DNA of 64,000 nucleotides from Agromyces atrinae (lineage in GTDB: Bacteria; Actinomycetota; Actinomycetes; Actinomycetales; Microbacteriaceae): positions 1,798,001 to 1,862,000 of the forward strand of contig NZ_JACCBI010000001.1 in the NCBI RefSeq assembly GCF_013407835.1. The letters run 5' to 3'. Shown here in pieces: positions 1 to 8,512 of this stretch. A program made the translations under genes and the position numbers. Below the pieces are notes generated by a model. The model ran no database searches. It saw only the letters and a program-made list of their open reading frames with translations, and was not told the origin of the DNA. Within the stretch, counting starts at the first letter, position 1. Every line of letters starts with the position of its first letter.

Positions 1-874
1 AGACGATCGCGGCGACCGTGCCGACGAGGACGGGGCCGACGCCGGGCGCCGTGCGTTCGACGAGTTCGAGGAGCGGCACGACTCCGTCGCCGGCGCCCTC
101 GCCGAGAACGCCTACGGTCGCGACCTGGAGCGCGAGATAACCGGCGCTCGTGACGAGGAGGGCGATGCCCGTCGCGAGGGGGATCGTGCGGCGCGGGTTC
201 CGGAACTCGCCGGCGATGTGCGTGCCGACCTCCCAGCCGGCGAACGCCCACACGAAGAGGCTGATGGCGGCGCCGACGCCGAGCCAGCCGTGCGGCAGGA
301 AGGGTTCGAAGTTCCGGGCGTCGGCCGCGGGGAGCGCGACCGAGACGACGCCGATGACGACCGCGAGGAGGAGGCCCGTGAGCACGAACTGCATCCACCC
401 GGCGACGCGCACGCCGAAGAAGTTGGCAAGGAAGGGCGGGAGGAAGATGACGGCCGAGATGATCGGCACGGCGGCACGGTCGACCCCGAGGATCGCCGTG
501 ACGTACTCGCCGCCGAGCACCGCGACGACGGGCGCCCCGGCACAGACGCCGATGGAGAACCAGTAGCCCGTCATCCGGGCCGCGGTGTCGCCGATCGCGC
601 GCCGCACGTAGCTCGTGACCCCGCCCGCATCGGGGAAGCGCGACGCGAGCGCGGCAAACGTTCCCGCGAGCGGGATCGAGAGCACCGCGACCGCGAGCAC
701 GGCGACGATCGAGGCCGGCCCCGCGACGGCCGCGGCGAGACCGGGCAGCACGAGGAGGCCCGTGCCGAGCACGCTCGCGATGTAGAGCGCCGTGCCCTGT
801 CCGAGCCCGAGCCGACCGCGCGGCGGCGCGCTCGCGTCATCCGCGATCGGGAGGCGGGGGTCTGTCGAGGTCAC
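1..874 (-). CDS. APC-family amino-acid permease, C-terminal part beyond window
   Basis: Leftward reading frame that stays open to base 1, so only about the first 291 residues are present. After a short charged N-terminus come successive hydrophobic helices; the first carries a 'GTGLLVLPG' motif typical of helix 1 of amino-acid/polyamine/organocation (APC) transporters, which move amino acids or amines across the inner membrane with ion coupling. The start is a GTG at 872-874; no ATG fits the N-terminus, and the frame has no stop just upstream, so the start is a best guess. A purine-rich AGGGGA lies immediately before the GTG, too close to be an ideal ribosome site. The substrate cannot be told from sequence. 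It may share transcription direction with metB upstream, but a small inverted repeat separates them. Confidence 0.8.
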   Translation of the reverse strand, partial: MTSTDPRLPIADDASAPPRGRLGLGQGTALYIASVLGTGLLVLPGLAAAVAGPASIVAVLAVAVLSIPLAGTFAALASRFPDAGGVTSYVRRAIGDTAARMTGYWFSIGVCAGAPVVAVLGGEYVTAILGVDRAAVPIISAVIFLPPFLANFFGVRVAGWMQFVLTGLLLAVVIGVVSVALPAADARNFEPFLPHGWLGVGAAISLFVWAFAGWEVGTHIAGEFRNPRRTIPLATGIALLVTSAGYLALQVATVGVLGEGAGDGVVPLLELVERTAPGVGPVLVGTVAAIV

Positions 875-911
875 TCCCCTACTCTGGCGTTCGGCGACGG
901 CCGACCGTAGC

Positions 912-945
912 TGGCAGAAAGCCAACCCTCAGTGATTTTCTGCCA
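912..945. repeat. Short inverted repeat between metB and the permease
   Basis: TGGCAGAAA at 912-920 is repeated inverted as TTTCTGCCA at 937-945, with a 16-bp spacer. It lies just after the metB stop in the leftward direction, so it could end metB transcription, although no T-run follows. Its outer sequence resembles the outer arm of the palindrome at 5209-5258. Confidence 0.5.
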
Positions 946-953
946 ACGCGAGC

Positions 954-2111
954 TCAGAGGCGGTCGAGCGCCTCGAGCACGTCGCCCGTGAGGTCCGCCA
1001 CGTCTTCGATGCCGACCGAGAGGCGCACGATCGACACGGGCACCTCGGCCTCGGTGCCGCGCACCGACGCGTGCGTCATCTCGGACGGGTAGTTCACGAG
1101 CGACTCGACGCCGCCGAGCGACTCGGCGAGCTGGAAGAACGTCATCGACTCCGCGAAGCGACGCGCCGCGGCCTCCCCGCCGACGAGATCGAGCGAGATC
1201 ATGCCGCCGAAGCCCGACATCTGCCGAGCCGCGAGGTCGTGGCCGGGGTGCGTCGGCAGGCCCGGGTAGAGCACGCGCGAGACGGCCGCGTGGCCGACGA
1301 CGGCCTCCGCGATCGCCTGCGCGTTCGACGAGTGCCGCTGCATGCGGAGCGCGAGGGTCTTGATGCCGCGCGTCGTGAGGAACGCGTCGAACGGCCCCGA
1401 CACGGCGCCCGCGGCGAACTGGATGAACTGCACCTTCTCGGCGAGCTCGGCACGACCGGGCGCGAAGACCGCGGCTCCGCCGACGACGTCGGAGTGGCCG
1501 CCGAGGTACTTCGTCGTCGAGTGGATGACGACGTCGGCACCGAGCTTGATGGGCTGCTGCAGCGCGGGCGACGCGAACGTGTTGTCGACCACGACGACGA
1601 GACCGGCCGCGTGACCGAGCTCGACGAGAGCGGCGACGTCGCTGATCTTCATGAGCGGGTTCGACGGCGTCTCGACCCACAGCACCTTCGTCTCGGGTCG
1701 AACGGCCGCCCGCACGGCGTCGAGGTCGCTCGTGTCGACCGTCGAGTGCTCGATGCCCCACGCACCGTGGATGCGGCGGATGAGTCGGTGCGTGCCGCCG
1801 TAGACGTCGTTGCCGATGATGACGTGGTCACCCGGAGTCAGCACCGCACGCAGCAGTGCGTCTTCCGCCGCGAGACCCGACGCGAACGACAGGGCCGATT
1901 CGCCGTGCTCGATCGCGGCGAGCTGCGTCTCGAGCGCCGTGCGCGTCGGGTTGCCGCCGCGCGAGTACTCGTAGCCGCCGCGGAGGCCGCCGATGCCGTC
2001 CTGCACATAGGTCGTCGTGAGGTGCACGGGCGGGATGACGGCGCCCGTCGTGGGGTCGAACGCCTGACCGGCGTGGATGGCGAGCGTGTCGAAGTTCTCA
2101 GAGTGAGTCAT
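954..2111 (-). CDS. metB: Cystathionine gamma-synthase (Cys/Met metabolism PLP enzyme)
   Basis: A 385-residue cytoplasmic PLP enzyme of the Cys/Met metabolism family, full length. The PLP-binding lysine is K201 in 'HSTTKYLGGHSDVVGG', and the 'VDNTFASP' motif near residue 175 supplies the aspartate that contacts the cofactor pyridine. The 'EYSRGGNPTR' segment near residue 48 is also typical of the family. Synthases join an activated homoserine ester to cysteine to give cystathionine; close relatives run the reverse gamma-lyase reaction. The neighbouring cbs gene makes cystathionine from serine and homocysteine, so the pair may act as a reverse transsulfuration route to cysteine, as in mycobacteria where cbs and metB are also near neighbours. 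The gene follows cbs after 62 bases and is probably co-transcribed. Synthase versus lyase specificity is not decided by sequence alone. Confidence 0.93.
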   Translation of the reverse strand: MTHSENFDTLAIHAGQAFDPTTGAVIPPVHLTTTYVQDGIGGLRGGYEYSRGGNPTRTALETQLAAIEHGESALSFASGLAAEDALLRAVLTPGDHVIIGNDVYGGTHRLIRRIHGAWGIEHSTVDTSDLDAVRAAVRPETKVLWVETPSNPLMKISDVAALVELGHAAGLVVVVDNTFASPALQQPIKLGADVVIHSTTKYLGGHSDVVGGAAVFAPGRAELAEKVQFIQFAAGAVSGPFDAFLTTRGIKTLALRMQRHSSNAQAIAEAVVGHAAVSRVLYPGLPTHPGHDLAARQMSGFGGMISLDLVGGEAAARRFAESMTFFQLAESLGGVESLVNYPSEMTHASVRGTEAEVPVSIVRLSVGIEDVADLTGDVLEALDRL

Positions 2112-2173
2112 GGGGGTGTCCTATTCACGAGCGGTACGAGAGGTGCGGATGACGCGCGCGGCGTCTCTCGCTC

Positions 2174-3538
2174 TCAACCGCTCAGGTAGCTCAGCAGGTC
2201 GGCTCGCGTGATGACGCCGAGCGCGCTTCCGCCATCGGTGACGAGGAGCGCCGACGCGTCGCCGAGCGCCGAGCGCGCCGAGGCGACGGGCTCGCCGACG
2301 CCGATGAGCGGGAAGGCCGGTCCGACGACCGACGAGATCTTGTCGGTGAGTTCGGCCTGACCCGAGAAGACGAGCTCCATGAGCTGCTCCTCCTGCACCG
2401 AACCGAGCACCTCGCCGAGCACGACGGGCGGTTCGGCCGTGAGCACGAGCACCTGCGAGACGTTCGTGCGCGTCATCGTGTCGATGGCCTCGCGCACGGT
2501 GTCGTTCGGGTGCGCGTAGACGAGGGGCGCCGTGCGGTCGGCCTTCGCCGCGAGGATGTTCGCGACCGTGTGACCCGACGGCGAGTTGGTGAAGCCGTAG
2601 GCGCGCAGCCATTTGTCGTTGAAGATCTTGCCGAGGTAGCCTCGGCCGCCGTCGGGAAGGAGCACGACGAAGACGTCGTCGGGGCCGGCCGAAGCCGCGG
2701 CCTTGAGCGCGGCGACGACGGCCATGCCGCTCGATCCGCCGACGAGGATTCCCTCTTCGCGGGCGAGGCGTCGCGTCATGTCGAACGACTCGGCGTCGGT
2801 GACGGCGATGATCTCGTGCGGGATCGCCGGGTTGTAGGCCTCGGGCCAGAAGTCTTCTCCGACGCCCTCGACGAGGTACGGGCGACCCGTGCCGCCCGAG
2901 TAGACCGAACCGACGGGGTCGGCGCCGATGATGCGCACCGAGTCGTTCGACACCTCGCGGAGGTAGCGGCCCGTGCCCGAGATCGTTCCGCCCGTGCCGA
3001 CGCCCGCGACGAAGTGCGTGATGCGCCCGTCGGTGTCGCGCCAGATCTCGGGGCCGGTCGACTCGTAGTGGCTGAGCGGGCCGTTGGGGTTCGAGTACTG
3101 GTTGGGCTTGAAGGCGCCCGGGATCTCGGCGGCGAGCCGGTCGGAGACCGAGTAGTACGACTCGGGGCTCTCGGGGGCGACGGCCGTCGGGGTCACGACG
3201 ACCTCGGCACCGTAGGCCGTGAGCACGTTGCGCTTGTCTTCGCCGACCTTGTCGGGGCAGACGAAGACGCAGCGGTAGCCGCGCTGCTGCGCGACGAGCG
3301 CGAGACCGACACCCGTGTTGCCCGAGGTGGGTTCGACGATCGTGCCGCCCGGCTTCAGCTTGCCCTCGCGTTCGGCGGCATCGATGATGCGCGTCGCGAT
3401 GCGGTCCTTCGACGAACCACCGGGGTTGAAGTACTCGAGCTTCACGAGCACCGTGGCTTCGATGCCCTCGGTGACGCGGCTGAGCTTGACGAGCGGGGTG
3501 TTGCCGACGAGGTCGACGATGGTTTCTGCGTAGTGCAT
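2174..3538 (-). CDS. cbs: Cystathionine beta-synthase with C-terminal CBS pair
   Basis: A 454-residue enzyme: fold-type II PLP domain (about residues 1-310) followed by two CBS modules (about 335-454). The PLP lysine is K44 in 'PGGSSKDRIA'; 'PTSGNTG' and 'GVGTGGTISGTG' are the substrate and phosphate loops. It condenses serine with homocysteine to cystathionine. The frame is open far upstream, but the family N-terminus 'MHYAETIVDLVGNTPLVKL' starts at 3538 and is preceded by AAGGAA six bases before the ATG, so I chose that start. The CBS pair is the usual place for adenosyl-ligand regulation; whether it binds a ligand here is unknown. metB follows on the same strand. No heme-binding N-terminal domain of the animal enzyme is present. 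Confidence 0.93.
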   Translation of the reverse strand: MHYAETIVDLVGNTPLVKLSRVTEGIEATVLVKLEYFNPGGSSKDRIATRIIDAAEREGKLKPGGTIVEPTSGNTGVGLALVAQQRGYRCVFVCPDKVGEDKRNVLTAYGAEVVVTPTAVAPESPESYYSVSDRLAAEIPGAFKPNQYSNPNGPLSHYESTGPEIWRDTDGRITHFVAGVGTGGTISGTGRYLREVSNDSVRIIGADPVGSVYSGGTGRPYLVEGVGEDFWPEAYNPAIPHEIIAVTDAESFDMTRRLAREEGILVGGSSGMAVVAALKAAASAGPDDVFVVLLPDGGRGYLGKIFNDKWLRAYGFTNSPSGHTVANILAAKADRTAPLVYAHPNDTVREAIDTMTRTNVSQVLVLTAEPPVVLGEVLGSVQEEQLMELVFSGQAELTDKISSVVGPAFPLIGVGEPVASARSALGDASALLVTDGGSALGVITRADLLSYLSG

Positions 3539-3767
3539 GCCTGTTCCTTGTGGGTCTGTGCAGCGCTGCGGTGCGCCGGAGCCGATGGGGTGGGTCGTCA
3601 GTGACGACAACAGGCGGCGCGCAGGAGCATGCGCCCAGCCTAGCCGCCCGCGCCGCCATAATCTGTCTGACAGCTGACTGTGAATGGGAGACTGGAGGAA
3701 TCCCGATCTCGTCTCATGCGCTTGCATAGAGGAGACCCTCCCCCAATCCCTGCACGAGAGGCCCCTG

Positions 3768-4436
3768 ATGGCGCGACCGGACCCTTCCGCGAACTTGACC
3801 GTGAAGCAGCAGCGCGCAGCACAGCGCGCCGCGAAGCTCGAGGAGTACAAGAAGCGCGAGGCCAAGGCGAAGCGCAACAAGCGTATCGGCCTGTGGGCCG
3901 GCATCGTCGGTGGTGTGGCCGTCCTCGGTCTCGTCGCCGGCTCGGTCTTCCTCATGCCGCGCCCGGCGACCTACTCGGCCGGTAGCGCCGGCGCCGAGAT
4001 CGACGGCGTCGAGCTCTTCGACAACGGTTCGAACCACGTGACGACTCCCGTGACCTACCCGCAGACGCCCCCGGCGGGCGGCGAGCACAACCCGACGTGG
4101 CTGAACTGCGGCGTCTACACCGAGCCCGTCCCGAACGAGAACGCCGTCCACTCGCTCGAGCACGGAGCGCTCTGGGTCACCTACGACCCCTCGATCAGCG
4201 ACGACGAGCTCGCGATCATCAAGGAGAAGCTCCCCTCCACCTACGTCATCCTCTCGCCCTTCGAGGGCCTGCCCTCGCCCATCGTGATCAGCGGCTGGAA
4301 CTCGCAGCTGCAGCTCGAGTCGGCCTCCGACGAGCGCTTCGAGCAGTTCTTCGAGGAGTACTGGAAGAGCGACAAGGTGCCCGAGCCCGGCGCCCTCTGC
4401 TCGGGAGCGCTCGACGCCCCCGGCAAGGTGTCCTAG
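3768..4436 (+). CDS. DUF3105 single-pass membrane protein
   Basis: A 222-residue protein: Lys/Arg-rich cytoplasmic coiled stretch (residues 1-40), one transmembrane helix (about 40-62), and an extracytoplasmic domain. That domain has the DUF3105 hallmarks 'WLNCGVY' and 'VHSLEHGALWVTY'. The family is widespread in Actinobacteria and has no established function; the His and Cys residues make metal binding conceivable but unproved. I chose the ATG at 3768, with GAGAGG about six bases upstream, over the ATG at 3684, which would add a non-conserved leader. A DUF305 protein follows after nine bases, and the DUF3105-DUF305 pairing suggests a joint envelope role. It is divergent from cbs; the 229-base gap holds a small palindrome CTGTCTGACAG at 3663-3673. 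Confidence 0.85.
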   Translation: MARPDPSANLTVKQQRAAQRAAKLEEYKKREAKAKRNKRIGLWAGIVGGVAVLGLVAGSVFLMPRPATYSAGSAGAEIDGVELFDNGSNHVTTPVTYPQTPPAGGEHNPTWLNCGVYTEPVPNENAVHSLEHGALWVTYDPSISDDELAIIKEKLPSTYVILSPFEGLPSPIVISGWNSQLQLESASDERFEQFFEEYWKSDKVPEPGALCSGALDAPGKVS

Positions 4437-4445
4437 GTTCCCGCA

Positions 4446-5120
4446 ATGACCGACGTCGATGAAGGGCCCGCTTCTCCTGCGCGCCCGCCGCGTTCGCGTG
4501 CCGTCATCGCGATCGTCGCGATCATCGCGGTCGTGGTCGCGGCCCTCGTCGCCTTCTCGATCGGACGCCTGACCGTCGCCTCGCTCGGCACCCCGAGCGA
4601 CACGAGCGCCGACGCGGGCTTCTCGCGCGACATGCAGGTGCACCACCTGCAGGGCGTCGAGATGGCGATGATCATCCGCGACCTGAGCGACAGCGACGAC
4701 GTGCGGCTGCTCGCCTACGACATCGCGACGACGCAGGCGCAGCAGGCGGGCCAGCTGTACGGCTGGCTCAGCCAGTGGGGCCTCTCGCAAGCGGGCAGCG
4801 AGCCCGCGATGACGTGGATGACGGTTCCCGTCGACGGCGCGACGCACGCGCACTCCGACGAGGGCCACCAGCCCGGAGACCCCATGCCCGGCCTCGCGAC
4901 GCCCGAGCAGATGAACGAGCTGCGCGCCTCGACGGGTGTCGATGCCGAGATCCTGTTCCTCGAGCTCATGATCGCCCACCACAAGGGCGCCGTCGAGATG
5001 GCCGAGGCCGCTCTCGACCGGGCGCACAACGTACCGCTCCTCACCCTCGCGAACGGCATCGTCACGAGTCAGACCGCCGAGATCTCGCTCATGGAGTCGA
5101 TGCTCGCCGATCGCACCTGA
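4446..5120 (+). CDS. DUF305 membrane-anchored protein with paired His motifs
   Basis: A 224-residue protein with one N-terminal transmembrane helix (about residues 18-42) and an outside helical domain of the DUF305 (ferritin-like) class. Two similar motifs stand out, 'DMQVHHLQGVEMA' near residue 63 and 'IAHHKGAVEMAEA' near residue 178; this duplicated HH...E/M pattern defines the family. DUF305 proteins are often found with copper or other metal-handling genes, and the His/Met-rich motifs would suit metal binding, but no metal gene is in view here. The start follows the DUF3105 stop by nine bases with only a weak ribosome site, which suggests translational coupling. Confidence 0.88.
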   Translation: MTDVDEGPASPARPPRSRAVIAIVAIIAVVVAALVAFSIGRLTVASLGTPSDTSADAGFSRDMQVHHLQGVEMAMIIRDLSDSDDVRLLAYDIATTQAQQAGQLYGWLSQWGLSQAGSEPAMTWMTVPVDGATHAHSDEGHQPGDPMPGLATPEQMNELRASTGVDAEILFLELMIAHHKGAVEMAEAALDRAHNVPLLTLANGIVTSQTAEISLMESMLADRT

Positions 5121-5208
5121 GCCGCGACGCCGCTCGCGCTCTGCGCCACCCCAGGCTTTCCCTCGCCTGCACGCACGTCCCCACTACGCGCCCTCTGCGA
5201 CTCGCGAG

Positions 5209-5258
5209 TTGCCACACATGGCCCGTGCGGAGGGTCTCACACGGGCCATTTCTGGCAA
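5209..5258. repeat. Imperfect palindrome (family C) between convergent genes
   Basis: Two 19-base arms (5209-5227 and 5240-5258) around a 12-base loop. The outer TTGCCA/TGGCAA and inner TGGCCCGTG/CACGGGCCA blocks pair perfectly, while the four bases between them (CACA versus TTTC) do not. It sits in the 223-bp gap between the convergent DUF305 and ABC-exporter genes and could serve as a two-way terminator. Nothing else is visible in the gap. Confidence 0.65.
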
Positions 5259-5343
5259 GTCACCGAGGCGAGCGGGGGTCAGGTGGGGCGCAGGCGGATG
5301 ACGCGGGCCGGGCGAGCGCGAGCGCGGGGGCGGGCGCGCGGGG

Positions 5344-7230
5344 CTAGCGCTCGGACTGCTGGCGGAAGAGGGAGGCGTAGACGCCGTCGGCCTCGAGAAG
5401 GCTCGCGTGCGTGCCGCGCTCGACGATACGTCCGTGATCGACGACGAAGATGACGTCCGCATCGACGACGGTCGAGAGTCGGTGAGCGATGGCGATCGTC
5501 GTACGCCCGCGCGCGGCGTCGTCGAGCGCCTCCTGCACGATGCGCTCCGAGATCGTGTCGAGCGCACTCGTCGCCTCGTCGAGCACGAGCAGCGGCGGGT
5601 CCTTCAGCAGCACGCGCGCGATCGCGATGCGCTGCTTCTCGCCGCCCGAGAGCCGGTATCCGCGTTCGCCGACGACCGTTGCGTACCCGTCGGGGAACGA
5701 CGCGATCGTGTCGTGGATGTTCGCCTGGCGGGCAGCCGTCTCGAGCTCGGCATCCGTCGCCTCGGGCCGCGCGTACCGCAGGTTCTCGGCGATCGTCGCG
5801 TGGAAGAGGTACGTCTCCTGACTCACGATGCCGATGTGCGCCATGAGCGACTCCTGCGTCACGTCGCGGACGTCGCGCCCGGCGACGAGCACCCGCCCGT
5901 CCGACGCCTCGTACAGACGCGGCACGAGGTACGAGACGGTCGTCTTGCCCGCCCCGCTCGGCCCGACGAACGCGGCGAACTGCCCCGCCTCGATCTCGAA
6001 CGACACCGAGTCGAGAGTCGGGCGCGAGTCATCCGCCTGGTCGGGATAGCGGAACGTGACCCCGTCGAACGCGACGAGCGGCCCCGTCGACGGAAGCTCG
6101 GCGAGCGGCGTCGCACCCGGGCGATCCGTGATCGCGGGCTTCAGGTCGAGGTACTCGAAGATGCGGGCGAAGAGGGCCGTCGACGTCTGCAGGTCGAGCG
6201 CGACGCGCATGAGCCCGAGGAGAGGGAAGAGCAGTCGCGCCTGAACGGTCGTGAAGGCGACGATCGTGCCGGCCGTGACATCCGTCGCCCCGCCCACGAT
6301 GAGCCATCCCGCGACGAGGTAGACGATCGCGGGGATCGACGACAGGAAGATCTGCACCATCGCGAAGAACCACTGGCCGCTCATCTGCTGGCGCACCTGC
6401 AGGTCGATCTGCGTGCGGTTCTCGTCGGCGTAGCGCGCGATCTCGCTCTGCTGGCGGGTGAAGCTCTTCGACAGCAGGATGCCCGAGACCGAGAGCGTCT
6501 CCTGCGTGATCGCCGTCATCTCCGAGAGCGACTCCTGCGTCTTCGCGGCGATGCGCGCACGCACCTGACCGACGCGTCGCTGCGCGATGACCATGAACGG
6601 CATGAGCACGAGGGCGACGATCGTGAGCTGCCAGTTGAGCAGCACCATGGCCACGAACGCCGCGATGACCGTGACCGTATTGCCGAGCACGCTCGAGACC
6701 GTATTGGTGAGCACGCCCGCGACGCCGCCGACGTCGTTCTGCAGCCGTGACTGGATGACGCCCGTCTTCGTGCGTGTGAAGAACGAGAGCTCCATCGACT
6801 GCAGGTGCGAGAAGAGCCGCACGCGGAGCGCCCCCATGACCCGGTTACCGGTGCGAGCCGTGAGCCAGGTCTGCCACACACCGAGTGCCGCGCTCACGAG
6901 GAAGATCGCGACCATGAGGCCGACGATCACCGCGAGCGCGGAGAGGTTCGGACCCCCGCCGTCGACCGGGAAGAGCCCGTCGTCGAAAGCCCGTTGGGTA
7001 AGCAGCGGGGGGATGACGGCGAGCGCGGCACCGATCAGCACGAGGATGACGGTGACGATGAGCGCCGCCCGGTGCGGCGCGAACAGGCCGCCGATGCGAC
7101 GGAGCAGATGCGGGATGTAGGGCGCGTCGGCGTTCTGCGCTCGCTGCGTGCCCTCGTCGGCCGAGCCGATGCGCCGAACGCCCGGCGGGTGACCGGCCCC
7201 CGTCCCGCCGCGCGGCCTCGTCATGCTCAT
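5344..7230 (-). CDS. ABC exporter, fused permease and ATPase
   Basis: A 628-residue half-transporter: about 45 soluble N-terminal residues, a six-helix ABC exporter membrane domain (about 55-365), then an ATPase domain. In the ATPase domain Walker A is 'GPSGAGKTT', the signature is 'LSGGEKQRIAIAR' and Walker B is 'LLVLDEATSALD', followed by the switch His in 'AIAHRLST'. Such proteins work as homodimers and export lipids, drugs or peptides from the cytoplasm; the substrate here cannot be inferred. Two in-frame ATGs (7230 and 7224) are possible starts and neither has a strong ribosome site. It is transcribed alone: the upstream gene is divergent and the downstream gene convergent. Confidence 0.92.
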   Translation of the reverse strand: MSMTRPRGGTGAGHPPGVRRIGSADEGTQRAQNADAPYIPHLLRRIGGLFAPHRAALIVTVILVLIGAALAVIPPLLTQRAFDDGLFPVDGGGPNLSALAVIVGLMVAIFLVSAALGVWQTWLTARTGNRVMGALRVRLFSHLQSMELSFFTRTKTGVIQSRLQNDVGGVAGVLTNTVSSVLGNTVTVIAAFVAMVLLNWQLTIVALVLMPFMVIAQRRVGQVRARIAAKTQESLSEMTAITQETLSVSGILLSKSFTRQQSEIARYADENRTQIDLQVRQQMSGQWFFAMVQIFLSSIPAIVYLVAGWLIVGGATDVTAGTIVAFTTVQARLLFPLLGLMRVALDLQTSTALFARIFEYLDLKPAITDRPGATPLAELPSTGPLVAFDGVTFRYPDQADDSRPTLDSVSFEIEAGQFAAFVGPSGAGKTTVSYLVPRLYEASDGRVLVAGRDVRDVTQESLMAHIGIVSQETYLFHATIAENLRYARPEATDAELETAARQANIHDTIASFPDGYATVVGERGYRLSGGEKQRIAIARVLLKDPPLLVLDEATSALDTISERIVQEALDDAARGRTTIAIAHRLSTVVDADVIFVVDHGRIVERGTHASLLEADGVYASLFRQQSER

Positions 7231-7303
7231 GCGCTCACCCTACGCCGCCCCCACCCTCACTCCCTTCCTCCTTGCCCTGCCCCCTGCTCCTCCACCTGTC
7301 CCC

Positions 7304-7390
7304 GTTCGCAATTCAGGTGCGCAGGCGTGTCGAGGGCCCTACTCCCCAGCCACGACTGCGACACGCCGTGTGCCGACCTGAATTGCGAAC
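7304..7390. repeat. 87-bp palindrome, family A copy 1 (inverted orientation)
   Basis: Perfect 15-bp terminal arms GTTCGCAATTCAGGT (7304-7318) and its complement (7376-7390), plus inner arms GGCGTGTCG (7324-7332) and CGACACGCC (7359-7367). Its reverse complement aligns with the copies at 8357-8442 and 28745-28831. It lies between the divergent ABC exporter and DUF559 genes, so it is not simply a terminator. Confidence 0.85.
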
Positions 7391-7510
7391 GAGGAGACGG
7401 GCCGTTGACGCTCCGACACTCCCCCTCCCGAGCGCGACGTCGAAGCCGGTAGTCCACAGCGATCCTTGCGCCACGAGCGACGCGGGCCGGAAGCCCGCGA
7501 GCGTCTGGTC

Positions 7511-8344
7511 ATGCCTCTTCTCCTACCGACGCTCGCACGCCTCGACGGGGTCGCCGAAACCCGTGAACTCGTGCGCGCGGGGATCGAACCACGACAGCTC
7601 ACGATCGCTGCGGCCTGCGGCGACGTGCTCCGTGTTCGACGCGGGTGGTATGCGCTCCCGTCGACGCCGGACGACCTCATCACCGCGATACACATCGGCG
7701 GCCGTCTCGCGTGTGTCTCTGCGGCCGCGCACTACGGCTGGGCGACGCCCGAACATTACGCGGTGCACGTCTGCGTTCCCGAGAACGCGTCTCGCCTCCG
7801 CCATCCACGCCGGCCCGCCGTCATCCACTGGGGCTCGGCGCTCACGTCGGGCCGCCCTCGGTTGATCACCAGCAGGTTCGAGACGGTGACTCATCTCGTC
7901 GGTTGCCTCGGCCCCGAGGATGCTGTCGCAGCCCTCGACTCGTTTCTCGAGCGCGAGCCCGCACACTCCGCCGACCTGAACGCCTGGCTCGCATCACTGC
8001 CCGACCATGTTCTCCGCGAGCTCTGCACCCTCTCGAGCGGCTGTGAGAGCTACCTCGAGTCGATCGGTCGCCAACGACTGGAGCGAGTCGGGATCGTGGG
8101 GAAGCACCAGGTGCAGATCAACGGTGTCGGGAGGGTCGATCTCGTCATCGACGACTGGCTCGTCATCGAGTGGGATGGCCGCCAGCACGTCGACTCCTAC
8201 GAAGCCGATCGGCGACGTGATGCGCTCCTTACCGCGATGGGATACCGCGTCCTTCGATTCAGCTATCGCCTCGTGCTCGACGAGTGGCACATCGTGATCG
8301 CCGCCGTGCGCGCCAGCCTCGACGGGTCGATCCGCACGCACTAG
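7511..8344 (+). CDS. DUF559 nuclease-like protein with AbiEi-type N-terminus
   Basis: A 277-residue protein. The N-terminal part (about residues 1-70) has the winged-helix look of AbiEi-type antitoxin domains ('GDVLRVRRGWYALP'). The C-terminal part (about 185-270) matches DUF559, a Vsr/PD-(D/E)XK-like endonuclease fold: 'GRVDLVIDDWLVIEWDGRQH' carries the D...ExD-type acidic residues and 'DRRRDALLTAMGYRVLRF' is the standard end of the domain. Family members are frequent orphans in Microbacteriaceae and their function is unsettled. No cognate AbiEii nucleotidyltransferase toxin lies beside it. I chose the ATG at 7511 because an upstream in-frame start at 7466 adds only a non-conserved Arg-rich leader. 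The gene sits between two inverted copies of the family A palindrome, ending 12 bases before the second. Confidence 0.82.
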   Translation: MPLLLPTLARLDGVAETRELVRAGIEPRQLTIAAACGDVLRVRRGWYALPSTPDDLITAIHIGGRLACVSAAAHYGWATPEHYAVHVCVPENASRLRHPRRPAVIHWGSALTSGRPRLITSRFETVTHLVGCLGPEDAVAALDSFLEREPAHSADLNAWLASLPDHVLRELCTLSSGCESYLESIGRQRLERVGIVGKHQVQINGVGRVDLVIDDWLVIEWDGRQHVDSYEADRRRDALLTAMGYRVLRFSYRLVLDEWHIVIAAVRASLDGSIRTH

Positions 8345-8356
8345 CGCGCTGTCATG

Positions 8357-8442
8357 GTCGCTATTCAGGTCAGCACACGGCGTGTTGCGTGCGCAAGTGG
8401 TGAGGGACGGCCACGACACACCTCCGCACCTGAATTGCGAAC
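8357..8442. repeat. 86-bp palindrome, family A copy 2
   Basis: Left arm GTCGCTATTCAGGT is a decayed version of the family arm; the right arm ACCTGAATTGCGAAC is intact. The interior begins CAGCACACGGCGTGT, as in the other copies. With copy 1 in opposite orientation it brackets the DUF559 gene. Confidence 0.82.
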
Positions 8443-8462
8443 AGGGCAGGAAGTATGAGAGA

Positions 8463-8505
8463 GACGCCGGCATCCACTCGCGGAGGGCGAACGGATGCCG
8501 GCGTC
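8463..8505 (-). terminator. Stem-loop after the sugar ABC permease operon
   Basis: Perfect 13-bp stem, GACGCCGGCATCC (8463-8475) with its complement (8493-8505), loop 17 bases. It starts eight bases after the permease stop in the leftward direction, the expected place for an operon terminator; there is no T-run. Confidence 0.65.
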
Positions 8506-8512
8506 GATGCTT

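Noticed and set aside
3684..3767. Longer N-terminus for the DUF3105 protein
   Set aside because: The extra 28 residues are not typical of the family and the later ATG at 3768 has a properly spaced GAGAGG site.
7511..8344. Type IV AbiE toxin-antitoxin system
   Set aside because: Only the AbiEi-like N-terminal region is present, fused to DUF559; there is no AbiEii toxin gene next to it.
8463..8505. Another member of the palindrome families
   Set aside because: It shares no arm sequence with them and sits exactly where the permease operon should terminate.
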